Position numbers and translations under genes: made by a program
DNA from: Halorhabdus sp. BNX81
GTDB lineage: Archaea; Halobacteriota; Halobacteria; Halobacteriales; Haloarculaceae
Length of the DNA: 64,000 nucleotides
Direction of reading: 5' to 3'
Assembly: GCF_029229925.1 (NCBI RefSeq)
Contig: NZ_CP107254.1
Span: 2,046,001 to 2,110,000 of the forward strand
The notes under the pieces: generated by a model
What the model was told of the DNA's origin: nothing
The model's input: only the letters and a program-made list of their open reading frames with translations
Databases searched by the model: none
Shown: positions 17,143-24,277 of the stretch, piece after piece
Layout: each line of letters opens with the position of its first letter
How positions within the stretch are numbered: the stretch's first letter is position 1

Positions 17143-17522
17143 AGCGCTCTCGGAATGCCGTGCCGTCCGTGTACATCTCGATCCCGATCGGATTCACCAA
17201 AACTGCACCGCAGCAACTCATGCACCGTTCGATACCATCTCACGGCACGTAGTCAGTGCGATCGATCAAATCTCGACGAGGCCCAGGCTGTATTCGAGTG
17301 CGGTATCCACCTCGCTCATGCGCTCGTCCGGGATCGAGCCGAGGTTCTCACGGATCCGATGTTCGATCGAGATCGTCCGAATCATACTCCAAGCGCGACC
17401 GAGTATATACTCGAATTCAGGCGTCGAACTCACGGTGGTGAGTACTGGACAGCAGACGAAGTCGACCCGTACGCGCGTCCCACGACCGGGAAGTTCGTAA
17501 GGCCGGGCGGGAAACACCGTCC
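17143..17522. other. 380-bp region between the membrane protein and ArsA genes
   Basis: Apart from the MazF-like remnant at 17266-17385, I see no intact gene. A perfect palindrome GAGTATATACTC at 17401-17412 looks like a TATA-type site, but its distance to the ArsA start (over 110 bp) makes a role there doubtful. Confidence 0.6.
17266..17385 (-). pseudogene. 3' remnant of a MazF/PemK-type toxin gene
   Basis: Thirty-nine codons reading 'MIRTISIEHRIRENLGSIPD' then 'ERMSEVDTALEYSLGL', the typical C-terminal helix-turn of MazF/PemK endoribonuclease toxins (R-T-x-x...G-x-x-x-x-E-x-M-x-E-V-D-x-A-L-x-x-S-L-G-L). The N-terminal RNase core is missing upstream, where the frame continues without similarity. 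No antitoxin gene is left. The call rests on memory of the family pattern. Confidence 0.55.
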
Positions 17523-18560
17523 ATGAACGATATCGACGTGGAGCCTGTCGAGGAGATCGACGAGTCGGTCGTCCCGAGCGGGATCGAGGGGCCGGAGTAC
17601 GTCCTCTACGGTGGAAAAGGCGGCGTCGGCAAGACGACGATGGCGGCGGCAACGGCACTCGCGAGCGCCCGTGACGGCACCTCGACGCTGGTCGTCTCGA
17701 CGGACCCCGCCCACTCGCTGTCGGATACACTGGAGACCGACATCCCAGCCGAGCCGGCCCAGATCCGCGAGGACATGCCGCTGTACGCCGCCGAGATCGA
17801 CCCCGAGGCTGCGCTGGGTGACGACCCGCTGGGCCTGGAGGGCGGCGGCCTCGGCGGTCTCGGGGATCTGCTTGGCGAGGACGTCACGGACCCCTTCACC
17901 AACGCGATGCCCGGCACGGACGAAGCGGCTGCAATTCGACTGCTCATCCGGTATCTCGACGACGAGCGCTTCGATCGGGTCGTGGTCGACACGGCCCCCA
18001 CCGGTCACACCCTCCGGCTGCTCGAACTCCCCGAAGTCATGGACACGATGGTCGGGAAGCTCCTCTCGTTCCGCGAGCGCCTGAGCGGAATGATGGGCAC
18101 GATCACCGGGATGTTCGGCGACGCCGACGAGGAGGACATCGAGGAGGGTCTCGACGATCTGCGCGTCCTCCGGGAGCGGATCGAACGACTCCGATCGATC
18201 CTCCAGGACCCTGCGAAAACGGACTTCCGCGTGGTCATGGTCCCCGAGGAGTTGAGCGTCATGGAGTCCGAGCGTCTCCTTGAGCGACTCGCTGCCTTCG
18301 ACATTCCCGTCGGCACTATCGTGGTCAACCGAGTCATGGAGGATCTGGCTGACGTCGCTGACGTCGACGCCGACTGGTACGTCTCGCCGAACCTGGAGAC
18401 GTGTGAGTTCTGCCAGCGTCGCTGGGACGTCCAGCAGCAGGCACTACAGCGCTCCCAGGACGTCTTCCGTGGCCACGACGTCCGGCGGGTGCCGCTGTTC
18501 GCCGACGAGGTCCGCGGCGAGCAATTGCTGCGGGTCGTCTCTGCCTGTCTCGAAGAGTAG
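17523..18560 (+). CDS. ArsA/Get3-family ATPase
   Basis: 345 residues. The deviant Walker A 'GGKGGVGKTT' is at about 30-39, switch I 'STDPAHSLSDTLET' follows, and switch II is 'VVVDTAPTGHTLRLLELPEV'. 'MVGKLLSFRERLSG' follows as in Get3 homologues. A Cys pair near residue 300 ('CEFCQRR') resembles the CxxC that dimerises Get3 through zinc. Archaeal members are thought to handle tail-anchored membrane proteins or metalloid efflux. No arsB is adjacent and the arsenic-like genes are 30 kb away, so a Get3-like role is the better guess. Confidence 0.88.
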   Translation: MNDIDVEPVEEIDESVVPSGIEGPEYVLYGGKGGVGKTTMAAATALASARDGTSTLVVSTDPAHSLSDTLETDIPAEPAQIREDMPLYAAEIDPEAALGDDPLGLEGGGLGGLGDLLGEDVTDPFTNAMPGTDEAAAIRLLIRYLDDERFDRVVVDTAPTGHTLRLLELPEVMDTMVGKLLSFRERLSGMMGTITGMFGDADEEDIEEGLDDLRVLRERIERLRSILQDPAKTDFRVVMVPEELSVMESERLLERLAAFDIPVGTIVVNRVMEDLADVADVDADWYVSPNLETCEFCQRRWDVQQQALQRSQDVFRGHDVRRVPLFADEVRGEQLLRVVSACLEE

Positions 18561-18640
18561 CTGGCCGCGTCGTCGTTTGATCCGCTTCTCTGTGACCTCT
18601 AGTGACAACATCCAAACCGGCCCCCGACCAACTGCCAACG

Positions 18641-19339
18641 ATGGAGCCAAATCTGCTGGAAACACTTGATGGACAGGTTGCCCTCGTGACGGGAGCGAAT
18701 CGGGGCATCGGTCGCGAGATCGCCAGCGGTCTCGTCGAACTCGACGCGACGGTCTACGGCGGCGTCCGTGATCCGACGGCGGCCCTTCCGGACGGTGTCG
18801 AGGCTGTCGAGATCGACGTAACAGCGGAATCCATGGTCGAAAGCGCGGTCGAGGAGGTAGTCACCGCCGGCGGCCAGTTGGACGTCCTCGTCAACAACGC
18901 GGGCGTCGGCGGGGCCGGAGCGGGTATCGAAGACATCGACAGCGAGGACTTCGATCGAATCCTGGACGTGAACCTCCGCGGGCCGTCGCTGTTGAGCAAG
19001 TACGCGCTCCCGCACTTGCTGGAGACGGACGCCCCACGGATCGTGAACGTCTCCTCCGGCGTAGGCATCCTCGCCGACCCGATCGAGTCCGAAATGCCGG
19101 CCTATCGGATCTCGAAGGCCGGCATCAACGCGTTGACGGTCTCGCTAGATCAGACGTACGGCGAAGACGGACTCATCGCCAATTCCGTCGATCCCGGCTG
19201 GGTGGCGACCGACCTCGGCGGTGAGGAAGCCCCGCGCGAGCCCGAGAAAGGGGCCGAGACGCCGATCTGGCTGTCGCGCTTCGGTCCGGGATCGCCGAGC
19301 GGCCTCTTCTGGAAAGACAGGCAGGTCATCGACTTCTGA
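18641..19339 (+). CDS. short-chain dehydrogenase/reductase (SDR)
   Basis: 232 residues, classical SDR. NAD(P) motif 'VALVTGANRGIG' at about 13-24, 'VLVNNAGVGGAG' in the middle, catalytic Ser in 'IVNVSSGVG' and Tyr-x3-Lys in 'PAYRISKAGINAL'. It ends 'SGLFWKDRQVIDF', a tail used by a group of haloarchaeal SDRs. ATG 18641 is preferred to the in-frame GTG at 18602. The last about 50 bp plus some sequence after the stop recur at 20434-20494. Substrate unknown. Confidence 0.9.
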   Translation: MEPNLLETLDGQVALVTGANRGIGREIASGLVELDATVYGGVRDPTAALPDGVEAVEIDVTAESMVESAVEEVVTAGGQLDVLVNNAGVGGAGAGIEDIDSEDFDRILDVNLRGPSLLSKYALPHLLETDAPRIVNVSSGVGILADPIESEMPAYRISKAGINALTVSLDQTYGEDGLIANSVDPGWVATDLGGEEAPREPEKGAETPIWLSRFGPGSPSGLFWKDRQVIDF

Positions 19340-19350
19340 GCGAGCGGGAA
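19290..19350 (+). repeat. direct repeat, copy 1: SDR gene tail
   Basis: End of the SDR gene and about 11 bp after its stop. The second copy is at 20434-20494 (offset 1144), about 82% identical by eye, including an identical 22-base run around 'CAGGTCATCGACTTCTGAG'. Confidence 0.85.
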
Positions 19351-19413
19351 ACGGTCCGTCGTCTGCCCTTCGATTCGTGGTTGAAAGCGACGAAGAAGAC
19401 GACAGAGTCTGTG

Positions 19414-19926
19414 TCATGGCTCTTCAAGCAGCGAGCGAGCGCGCTGGACGTAGCTATTGGCGTCCCAGCTCCGGGCGTCACTGATCTCGTCGAGGAGCCC
19501 CTCTGCAGCCGTCGACGATAGCTGCCCGGACCGAACGAGAACCGAAAGCAGCGTCGGGGTCGTCACGAGCCGGGTATCGGCGAGCGACGCGTGGATCAGC
19601 CCGAGCTGGTTGAACTCGTCACAGAGGAACAGCGCCGCGTCGAGGTCGTTCGCGAGCGTGACGGCGGCGTTCTCGCCGTCATCGAGCGGGAACTCGGCGT
19701 CAAGATCGACCGACTGCGTCTCGAACGCGCCAGTCCGATCGAGGACGGCCGTAGCCGCCCGACCGTGCTCGTCATCGTAGGCGGCGATCTCTCGGAGTTC
19801 GTCGACGACGGCTGTCGGGACGACGACCGCGTATCGATCCAGTGACAGCGCGAGTGGATCGGGATCCGCTTTCGCCACGATTCCGAGGCTGACGAGTGCG
19901 GAGGCATCGGCGACGAGGACCGACAT
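19414..19926 (-). CDS. PIN-domain toxin-like protein (cassette X)
   Basis: 170 residues. 'MSVLVADASALVSLGIV' has the first PIN Asp at residue 7. 'VVVPTAVVDELREIA' has the second acidic position. 'LDDGENAAVTLANDLDAALF' and 'LCDEFNQLGL' resemble the PIN/DUF3368 core with its acidic D/E residues. The C-terminus resembles the 'LLSVLVRSGQLS' helix of the same group. Its start (19926) is immediately adjacent to the upstream antitoxin stop (19927), the expected toxin-antitoxin order. Probably an RNase toxin. Confidence 0.78.
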   Translation of the reverse strand: MSVLVADASALVSLGIVAKADPDPLALSLDRYAVVVPTAVVDELREIAAYDDEHGRAATAVLDRTGAFETQSVDLDAEFPLDDGENAAVTLANDLDAALFLCDEFNQLGLIHASLADTRLVTTPTLLSVLVRSGQLSSTAAEGLLDEISDARSWDANSYVQRARSLLEEP

Positions 19927-20229
19927 CTATGCGTCCGCGACCTCGTCGACGAAGTCCTGATCGAGTTGCTGTTTCAACACCCGGAGGTTCGCAGCCTCTT
20001 CGGCACCGACGAGTGCTTTGAGCTGGTCGAAAGAGATCTCGTCGTCGTAGTAGGCGGCCGCGATCTCCTGGGTGAGCGCGTCGTCGTGCGTCGCGTCCTG
20101 CAGGTACTCCCGGAGCGCCGTCACGAGAATGTCCGTCCGGTCCTCGCCGAGAACGTCCGCGAGCGCATCCGTCCGATCGACGAGTCGATGTGGCGCTCTG
20201 AACTGGACGCGCTTCTTGTCGCTGCTCAT
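19927..20229 (-). CDS. ribbon-helix-helix antitoxin-like protein (cassette X)
   Basis: 100 residues. The N-terminal 'KKRVQFRAPHRLVDRTDALA' followed by 'EDRTDILVTALREYL' has the beta-strand plus two-helix pattern of ribbon-helix-helix repressors. The C-terminal half, 'YYDDEISFDQLKALVGAEEA', resembles the UPF0175-type partner region of PIN toxins. ATG 20229 (MSSDKK) is favoured over an upstream in-frame start. The stop and the PIN start are contiguous, so the two are co-translated. Confidence 0.78.
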   Translation of the reverse strand: MSSDKKRVQFRAPHRLVDRTDALADVLGEDRTDILVTALREYLQDATHDDALTQEIAAAYYDDEISFDQLKALVGAEEAANLRVLKQQLDQDFVDEVADA

Positions 20230-20272
20230 TATGTGTACAATGTGAGCCAAGCCACTTAGCGTTTGAGGTGAG

Positions 20273-20427
20273 TCACGCCTCGATCACGAACACCCGCAGA
20301 TCGTTGACGTTAGTCCCCGTCGGCCAAGTCTCGATCACCGCGTCGGATTCCTCGAGCGCCGGTAGCGCGTCGTTCTCCAGCAGTGCCGCCCGCCCACGCT
20401 GTGGGTTTGAGAGCGTCTCGCCGTCGA
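20273..20427 (-). pseudogene. detached 3' fragment of the glycerate kinase gene
   Basis: It encodes 'DGETLSNPQRGRAALLEND' ... 'GTNVNDLRVFVIEA', then TGA at 20273-20275. It is a second copy of the last about 150 bp of the glycerate 2-kinase gene (21736-21890), with about 17 differences over 152 bp by eye, mostly at third positions plus a few replacements (G to D, G to W). The 5' side breaks at about 20428, where it meets the SDR tail fragment head-to-head. Confidence 0.92.
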
Positions 20428-20433
20428 AGAAAT

Positions 20434-20494
20434 GATCACCAGGCGGACTGTTCTGGACGGACAAGCAGGTCATCGACTTCTGAGCGATCGGCAA
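20434..20494 (+). pseudogene. detached 3' fragment of the SDR gene
   Basis: In frame it reads 'SPGGLFWTDKQVIDF' then TGA 20481-20483, versus 'SPSGLFWKDRQVIDF' in the intact SDR gene at 18641-19339. Offset from the intact copy is exactly 1144. It abuts the kinase fragment within about 6 bp, so two gene tails that normally face each other across an intergenic region are here joined by their broken ends. Confidence 0.88.
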
Positions 20495-20590
20495 ACCAGA
20501 CGTCGACTGCCAACAATGTCTTGTGATGATTCAGTCATTCACCTGCTATCCCGGAACCCTTAATACGCTATACATAGAACATGGATAGTG

Positions 20591-21157
20591 ATGTCAACCG
20601 AGCACCGCCTCGCCGACGCTACCGATCCGGAAGCGACGGTCGGTAATCTTCTCACTTACGCGGAGTTGCTCAACACGCCGAAACTGGCGCGACTCTACGT
20701 CTACGTGCTCCGGAACGGCCCCGTCGCGATAGAGACCGTCAAAGACGATCTCGAGTTGCCACACTCGACGACCTACAAGTATGTGGGCGAACTCGAGGAG
20801 ATGGGCGTCCTCACTCGCCACGAGGAGGCGACGCCGACGACGATCGAGGTCGAACCGATCCGACTGACGATGGAGACTGATCACGGCGATGTCGTGGTAA
20901 CGCCCGTCCTCGTCGACGCGATCGCTCGACAGCATGACACCGAGGACATCCGCGTGTTCGTCGAGCGCCAGGGGATCCCGAAACTCGCCGCCGCGTTGCA
21001 CTACACGCTGCGCGTGATGGACGGCGACCTCACCCAGCGCACCGCCGCCAACAAACTCGATGTCCATCCGGTCGAGGGGATGACCGTGATCACTGCGCTT
21101 CAGGACGTCGTCGAGGCGGCCGAAGCCTACGATCCGTATCTGGACACTGGCGAGTGA
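20591..21157 (+). CDS. winged-helix DNA-binding protein, antitoxin-like (cassette Y)
   Basis: 188 residues. Residues about 20-80 form a winged helix: 'NTPKLARLYVYVLRNGPVAI', 'LELPHSTTYKYVGELEEMGV', 'LTRHEEATPTTIEVEPI'. The C-terminal half is helical. ATG 20591 preferred (GTG 20588 in frame). An AT-rich promoter stretch is about 20560-20580. Its stop TGA (21155-21157) overlaps the ATG (21157) of the PIN gene, so they are translationally coupled. I recall such HTH-PIN pairs in haloarchaea; an antitoxin role is inferred. Confidence 0.78.
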   Translation: MSTEHRLADATDPEATVGNLLTYAELLNTPKLARLYVYVLRNGPVAIETVKDDLELPHSTTYKYVGELEEMGVLTRHEEATPTTIEVEPIRLTMETDHGDVVVTPVLVDAIARQHDTEDIRVFVERQGIPKLAAALHYTLRVMDGDLTQRTAANKLDVHPVEGMTVITALQDVVEAAEAYDPYLDTGE

Positions 21158-21702
21158 TGTCCGGGGAGCAGATTCCTCGCGGGAGTACCGCGGTCATCGA
21201 CAGCAGCGTGCTCTTCGCGATGGGCGGGCCGTCGAACGCGAAATACCAGGCCTTCGAGCGGTTCGTGACACGCCAAAACATCGAGGTTCGGATCCCCGAC
21301 CACGTCGCCGAAGAACTCGGCGAGAGTCCGGACGCATATGTCTATCAGCGCGATCGCTTGCAGGCAGCTAAGAATGCCGGATGGCTCGAGCGTGGTATCG
21401 TAGATTTCTCGAATCCGGACGTCTCCAACGTCGTCGATCGCACGCGAACGCGGATGGATCGCCTGTCGGACGACGACGTCACGGAGGACGAGATCGAGAA
21501 GGCGGATACCGTACTCGCAGGACTCGCATATCAGTACGCGACAGAGGAGTCAGACCACGTGGCCGTGCTAGTGAGCGATACACTGGCTGAACAGGCGATC
21601 GGTGACGTCCTGGACGCTTCGGGAGTGGGTGATAGGGTGACGGTGGTGGAGGGGCGAGAACTAGTAAACGAACTTGAGAACCAATCCGTCGACGAAAGAT
21701 GA
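21157..21702 (+). CDS. PIN-domain protein (cassette Y)
   Basis: 181 residues. PIN signatures: 'STAVIDSSVLFAMGGPSNAK' with Asp15, 'RIPDHVAEELGESPDAY' with the second acidic site, 'EIEKADTVLAGLAYQY' with Asp, and 'VAVLVSDTLAEQAIGDVL' with the last Asp. It is longer than an ordinary VapC. It overlaps the upstream winged-helix gene by one base (TGATG). Probable RNase toxin of a two-gene module different from the RHH-PIN pair in cassette X. Confidence 0.8.
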   Translation: MSGEQIPRGSTAVIDSSVLFAMGGPSNAKYQAFERFVTRQNIEVRIPDHVAEELGESPDAYVYQRDRLQAAKNAGWLERGIVDFSNPDVSNVVDRTRTRMDRLSDDDVTEDEIEKADTVLAGLAYQYATEESDHVAVLVSDTLAEQAIGDVLDASGVGDRVTVVEGRELVNELENQSVDER

Positions 21703-21735
21703 GTCGGCCGCTATCGACGGCTGTGCCTCGCCGAT

Positions 21736-23058
21736 CTACGCTTCGATCACGAACACCCGCAGATCGTTGACATTCGTCCCCGTCGGCCCGGTCTCGATCA
21801 CGGCACCTGACTCTTCGAGCGCCGGTAGCGCGTCGTTTTCCAGCAGTGCGGCCCGCCCGCGCTGGGGGTTCGAGAGCATCTCGCCGTCGACGATCGCACC
21901 CGCGACCTCGGTCCCGCCGTCCGCGCCGTCGGTGTCGACGCTGGCGCAGACCACCGTTTCGGGCTGTTCGACGGCGACCCGGAGCGCGAACTCCAGGTTG
22001 GGACCGCCGTCGCCGTTGCCCATGACGGTGACCGTGGTCTCGCCGCCCGACAGCAGGACGGCTGGCGGTTCGACGGGAGTCCCGGTGGCCGCACACTCCT
22101 CGGCGATGGCGAGCCCCGAGAGCGCGGCCTCGGTCGCCTCGCCACGGATCCGCGAGGAGAGGACCAGCGGTTCGTAGCCGGCTTTCGCCGCGGCGTCCCG
22201 CGCCGCCGCGAGTGCGGTCCAGGCGTCGGCGAGGACGTGGTTGTCGACGTGGCCGAGAACGTCTGAATCGCCGGCAGGAGTCTCTGCGCGCTCGCCGGCC
22301 GCGCCGGCTTCGAGGTGCTCGCGGACCACCGCGGGGACAGCCACGTCGTAGCGATCCAGGATTTCGAGGGCGTCGTCGTAAGTCGTCGCGTCGGGTGCGG
22401 TCGGCCCGCTGGCGATCACGCCGGGGTCGTCGCCGACGACGTCCGAGAACAGGAGGCCGACAACTGTCGCCGGGGCTGCTGCCCTGGCCAGCCCGCCGCC
22501 CTTGATCGCCGAGCAGTGCTTGCGCACGGCGTTGATCTCGCGGATCGACGCGCCGCTCTCGACGAGTTCCTCGGTGGTGGCCTGGAGGTCGACGAGCGTG
22601 ATCTCGCCGGCGGGCAACGCCAGCAGCGCGCTCCCGCCGCCGGTGATCGGCGCGAGAACGAGCGTTCCCTCGCCGAGTCCCTTGGCCCGCTGGAAGACCC
22701 GCCGGGCACCCTCCAGACTATCCGTGTCGGGGATCGGATGGCTTCCCGCGACTGTCTCGACGGTGTCAGTCGCAACTGGTTTCGTCGAGACGACGAGTCC
22801 ACGGTCGAGGTAGTCTTCGAGGTGACGTTCGAGTTCGCGGGTGACTACGTCGGCGGCCTTCCCGCCGCCGAGGACGACCACCGAGTCGTAGGCCCCGAGG
22901 TCGTACTCGCTGCCAGCGACGGTCAGGACGCCTCCCTCGACCGAGAGTGCCTCCCGGAGGACCGCCTTCGGGGTCGCAGCCTCGATCCCGGCCTCGATGC
23001 AAGACAGGGCGACGTCGTGGGCCGGCGTCGCCGCCAGCCGATCGCGGTCGTCGATCAT
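21736..23058 (-). CDS. gckA: glycerate 2-kinase (MOFRL/DUF4147 family)
   Basis: 440 residues. It phosphorylates D-glycerate to 2-phosphoglycerate. Family features: 'VVLGGGKAADVV', 'GSHPIPDTDSLEGARRVF', 'APITGGGSALLALPAGEITL', 'INAVRKHCSAIKGGGLA' with the catalytic Lys, 'LLFSDVVGDDPGVIASGPTA', and the C-terminal MOFRL region 'SVDTDGADGGTEVAGAIVDG'. The ATG (23056-23058) overlaps the TGA of the upstream SDR gene (ATGA), so the two are coupled. Its last 150 bp exist again at 20273-20427. Confidence 0.92.
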   Translation of the reverse strand: MIDDRDRLAATPAHDVALSCIEAGIEAATPKAVLREALSVEGGVLTVAGSEYDLGAYDSVVVLGGGKAADVVTRELERHLEDYLDRGLVVSTKPVATDTVETVAGSHPIPDTDSLEGARRVFQRAKGLGEGTLVLAPITGGGSALLALPAGEITLVDLQATTEELVESGASIREINAVRKHCSAIKGGGLARAAAPATVVGLLFSDVVGDDPGVIASGPTAPDATTYDDALEILDRYDVAVPAVVREHLEAGAAGERAETPAGDSDVLGHVDNHVLADAWTALAAARDAAAKAGYEPLVLSSRIRGEATEAALSGLAIAEECAATGTPVEPPAVLLSGGETTVTVMGNGDGGPNLEFALRVAVEQPETVVCASVDTDGADGGTEVAGAIVDGEMLSNPQRGRAALLENDALPALEESGAVIETGPTGTNVNDLRVFVIEA

Positions 23059-23891
23059 CGCCCGAGGCCCGCGACGCGCTGGAACAGGCCGAAGGCGGCG
23101 TCGCGCCAGTGATCGGGCAGGTACCGGAGCGCGAGGATCAGTTTCGCGCCGTTCCCCACCGCGTAGCGCGGATCGGGATCGGTCATCGCCGCAGCGTCGT
23201 AGATCACCGTTGCGACGTCCGCCGGTGGGATTCCGAAGACGCCGTCGTACTCGATCGCCCGGCGATCGTCCTGGGCCTCGTAGATCCCGTCGTACGCGCC
23301 CGACTGTTCGAGACGCTCGCGGCTCGCGTCGGTCCGGTCGGCAAACGACGTCTCGACGACGCCCGGTTCGACGACGACCACGTCGACGCCGTGGGAATCG
23401 ACCTCGGCCCGGAGCGAATCGCTCATCGCCTCCAGGGCGAACTTCGAGGCCGCATAGGCTCCCATGCCAGGGACGGCGAGCCGACCCTGGAGGCTTGAGA
23501 CGTTGACGATCGTCCCCTCCGCTTGTTCGCGCATGTGCGGCAGAACCGCTCGGATCAGGCGGTGCGGACCGTAGAGATTGACGTCGAACTGGTCCTCGAG
23601 GGCATCGGTCGGGACGTCCTCGATCGGGCCGAACTGACCGGTGCCCGCGTTGTTGACCAGGCAGTCGATCCGGCCTTCTTCGTCGATGATCCGGTCGACG
23701 ACCCGCTCGACAGCGCGGGCGTTCGTGACGTCCAGGGCGGCCGTCTTCGCGCCGGCGTCGGCGAGGTCGGCAATATCGTCGGTGTCACGGGCGGTCGCGT
23801 AGACCGTCCAGTCCTCTTCGAGGAATCGCTCGGCGCTCGCCCGGCCGATTCCCGAGGAACAGCCGGTGATGAGGGCGATGTGGTCTTCCAT
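23055..23891 (-). CDS. short-chain dehydrogenase/reductase coupled to glycerate kinase
   Basis: 278 residues. NAD(P) motif 'IALITGCSSGIG' at residues 5-16, 'DCLVNNAGTGQFGP', catalytic Ser in 'IVNVSSLQG' and Tyr-x3-Lys in 'GAYAASKFALEAM'. The extended C-terminus ('LALRYLPDHWRDAAF') resembles the SDR5-like oxidoreductases with about 280 residues. Its stop overlaps the glycerate kinase start, so the substrate could be related, but nothing in the sequence proves this. Confidence 0.9.
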   Translation of the reverse strand: MEDHIALITGCSSGIGRASAERFLEEDWTVYATARDTDDIADLADAGAKTAALDVTNARAVERVVDRIIDEEGRIDCLVNNAGTGQFGPIEDVPTDALEDQFDVNLYGPHRLIRAVLPHMREQAEGTIVNVSSLQGRLAVPGMGAYAASKFALEAMSDSLRAEVDSHGVDVVVVEPGVVETSFADRTDASRERLEQSGAYDGIYEAQDDRRAIEYDGVFGIPPADVATVIYDAAAMTDPDPRYAVGNGAKLILALRYLPDHWRDAAFGLFQRVAGLGR

Positions 23892-23970
23892 ACCGACCGC
23901 GAGGAGTGCCGAGAAGTAAGCCCTGGCGGTCGATCAGCGGTGGTGTTTAGGTGAACGAGTCGTGGTTGGG

Positions 23971-24214
23971 AACAGCCGGAAAGCCCCGAGCGGCTCCGGT
24001 CGAAGCCCTCGCTGCGCTCCTCACTCCGTTGCGGTGCTAGCGTCGGCCGTCTTCCCGGAGCCGCTCGCCCCTTTCAGTCCACCCATGCCGGCTGACCAAC
24101 CGGTCTCGGGTGGGACTGAAAGGGGCCGCGCTCTCAGCAAGCCCCGACGACGCAAGCACCCACTGGAGCGCAGCGAGTCGCGGCAGCTGAGAGCGCGGGG
24201 GCTTTCTGGCTGTT
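23971..24214 (+). ncRNA. candidate structured element: flush four-way junction with loop-loop pairing
   Basis: Four helices meet with no unpaired base between them. P1 is 23971-23986 with 24199-24214 (16 bp, one G-U at 23978/24207). P2 is 23987-23999 with 24055-24067 (13 bp). P3 is 24068-24080 with 24113-24125 (13 bp, extended by ACCC/GGGT over a bulge). P4 is 24126-24138 with 24186-24198 (13 bp). In addition 24009-24020 in the P2 loop is perfectly complementary to 24165-24176 in the P4 loop (12 bp). The G-U pair forms only in RNA from the plus strand. It may be an RNA gene, or the folded end of a non-autonomous mobile element; I recall similar intergenic sequences in other haloarchaea. Confidence 0.6.
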
Positions 24215-24277
24215 GCAAGCGATCCCTGCTAAAGTCAACACGCCCCAATCAGCGGTTCGGAGTTGTCGACCGTGTGG

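Noticed and set aside
24009-24020. GC-rich TCGCTGCGCTCC as a simple repeat
   Set aside because: Not treated alone: this kind of string is common in haloarchaeal DNA. It is retained only as part of the loop-loop pairing of the four-way element.
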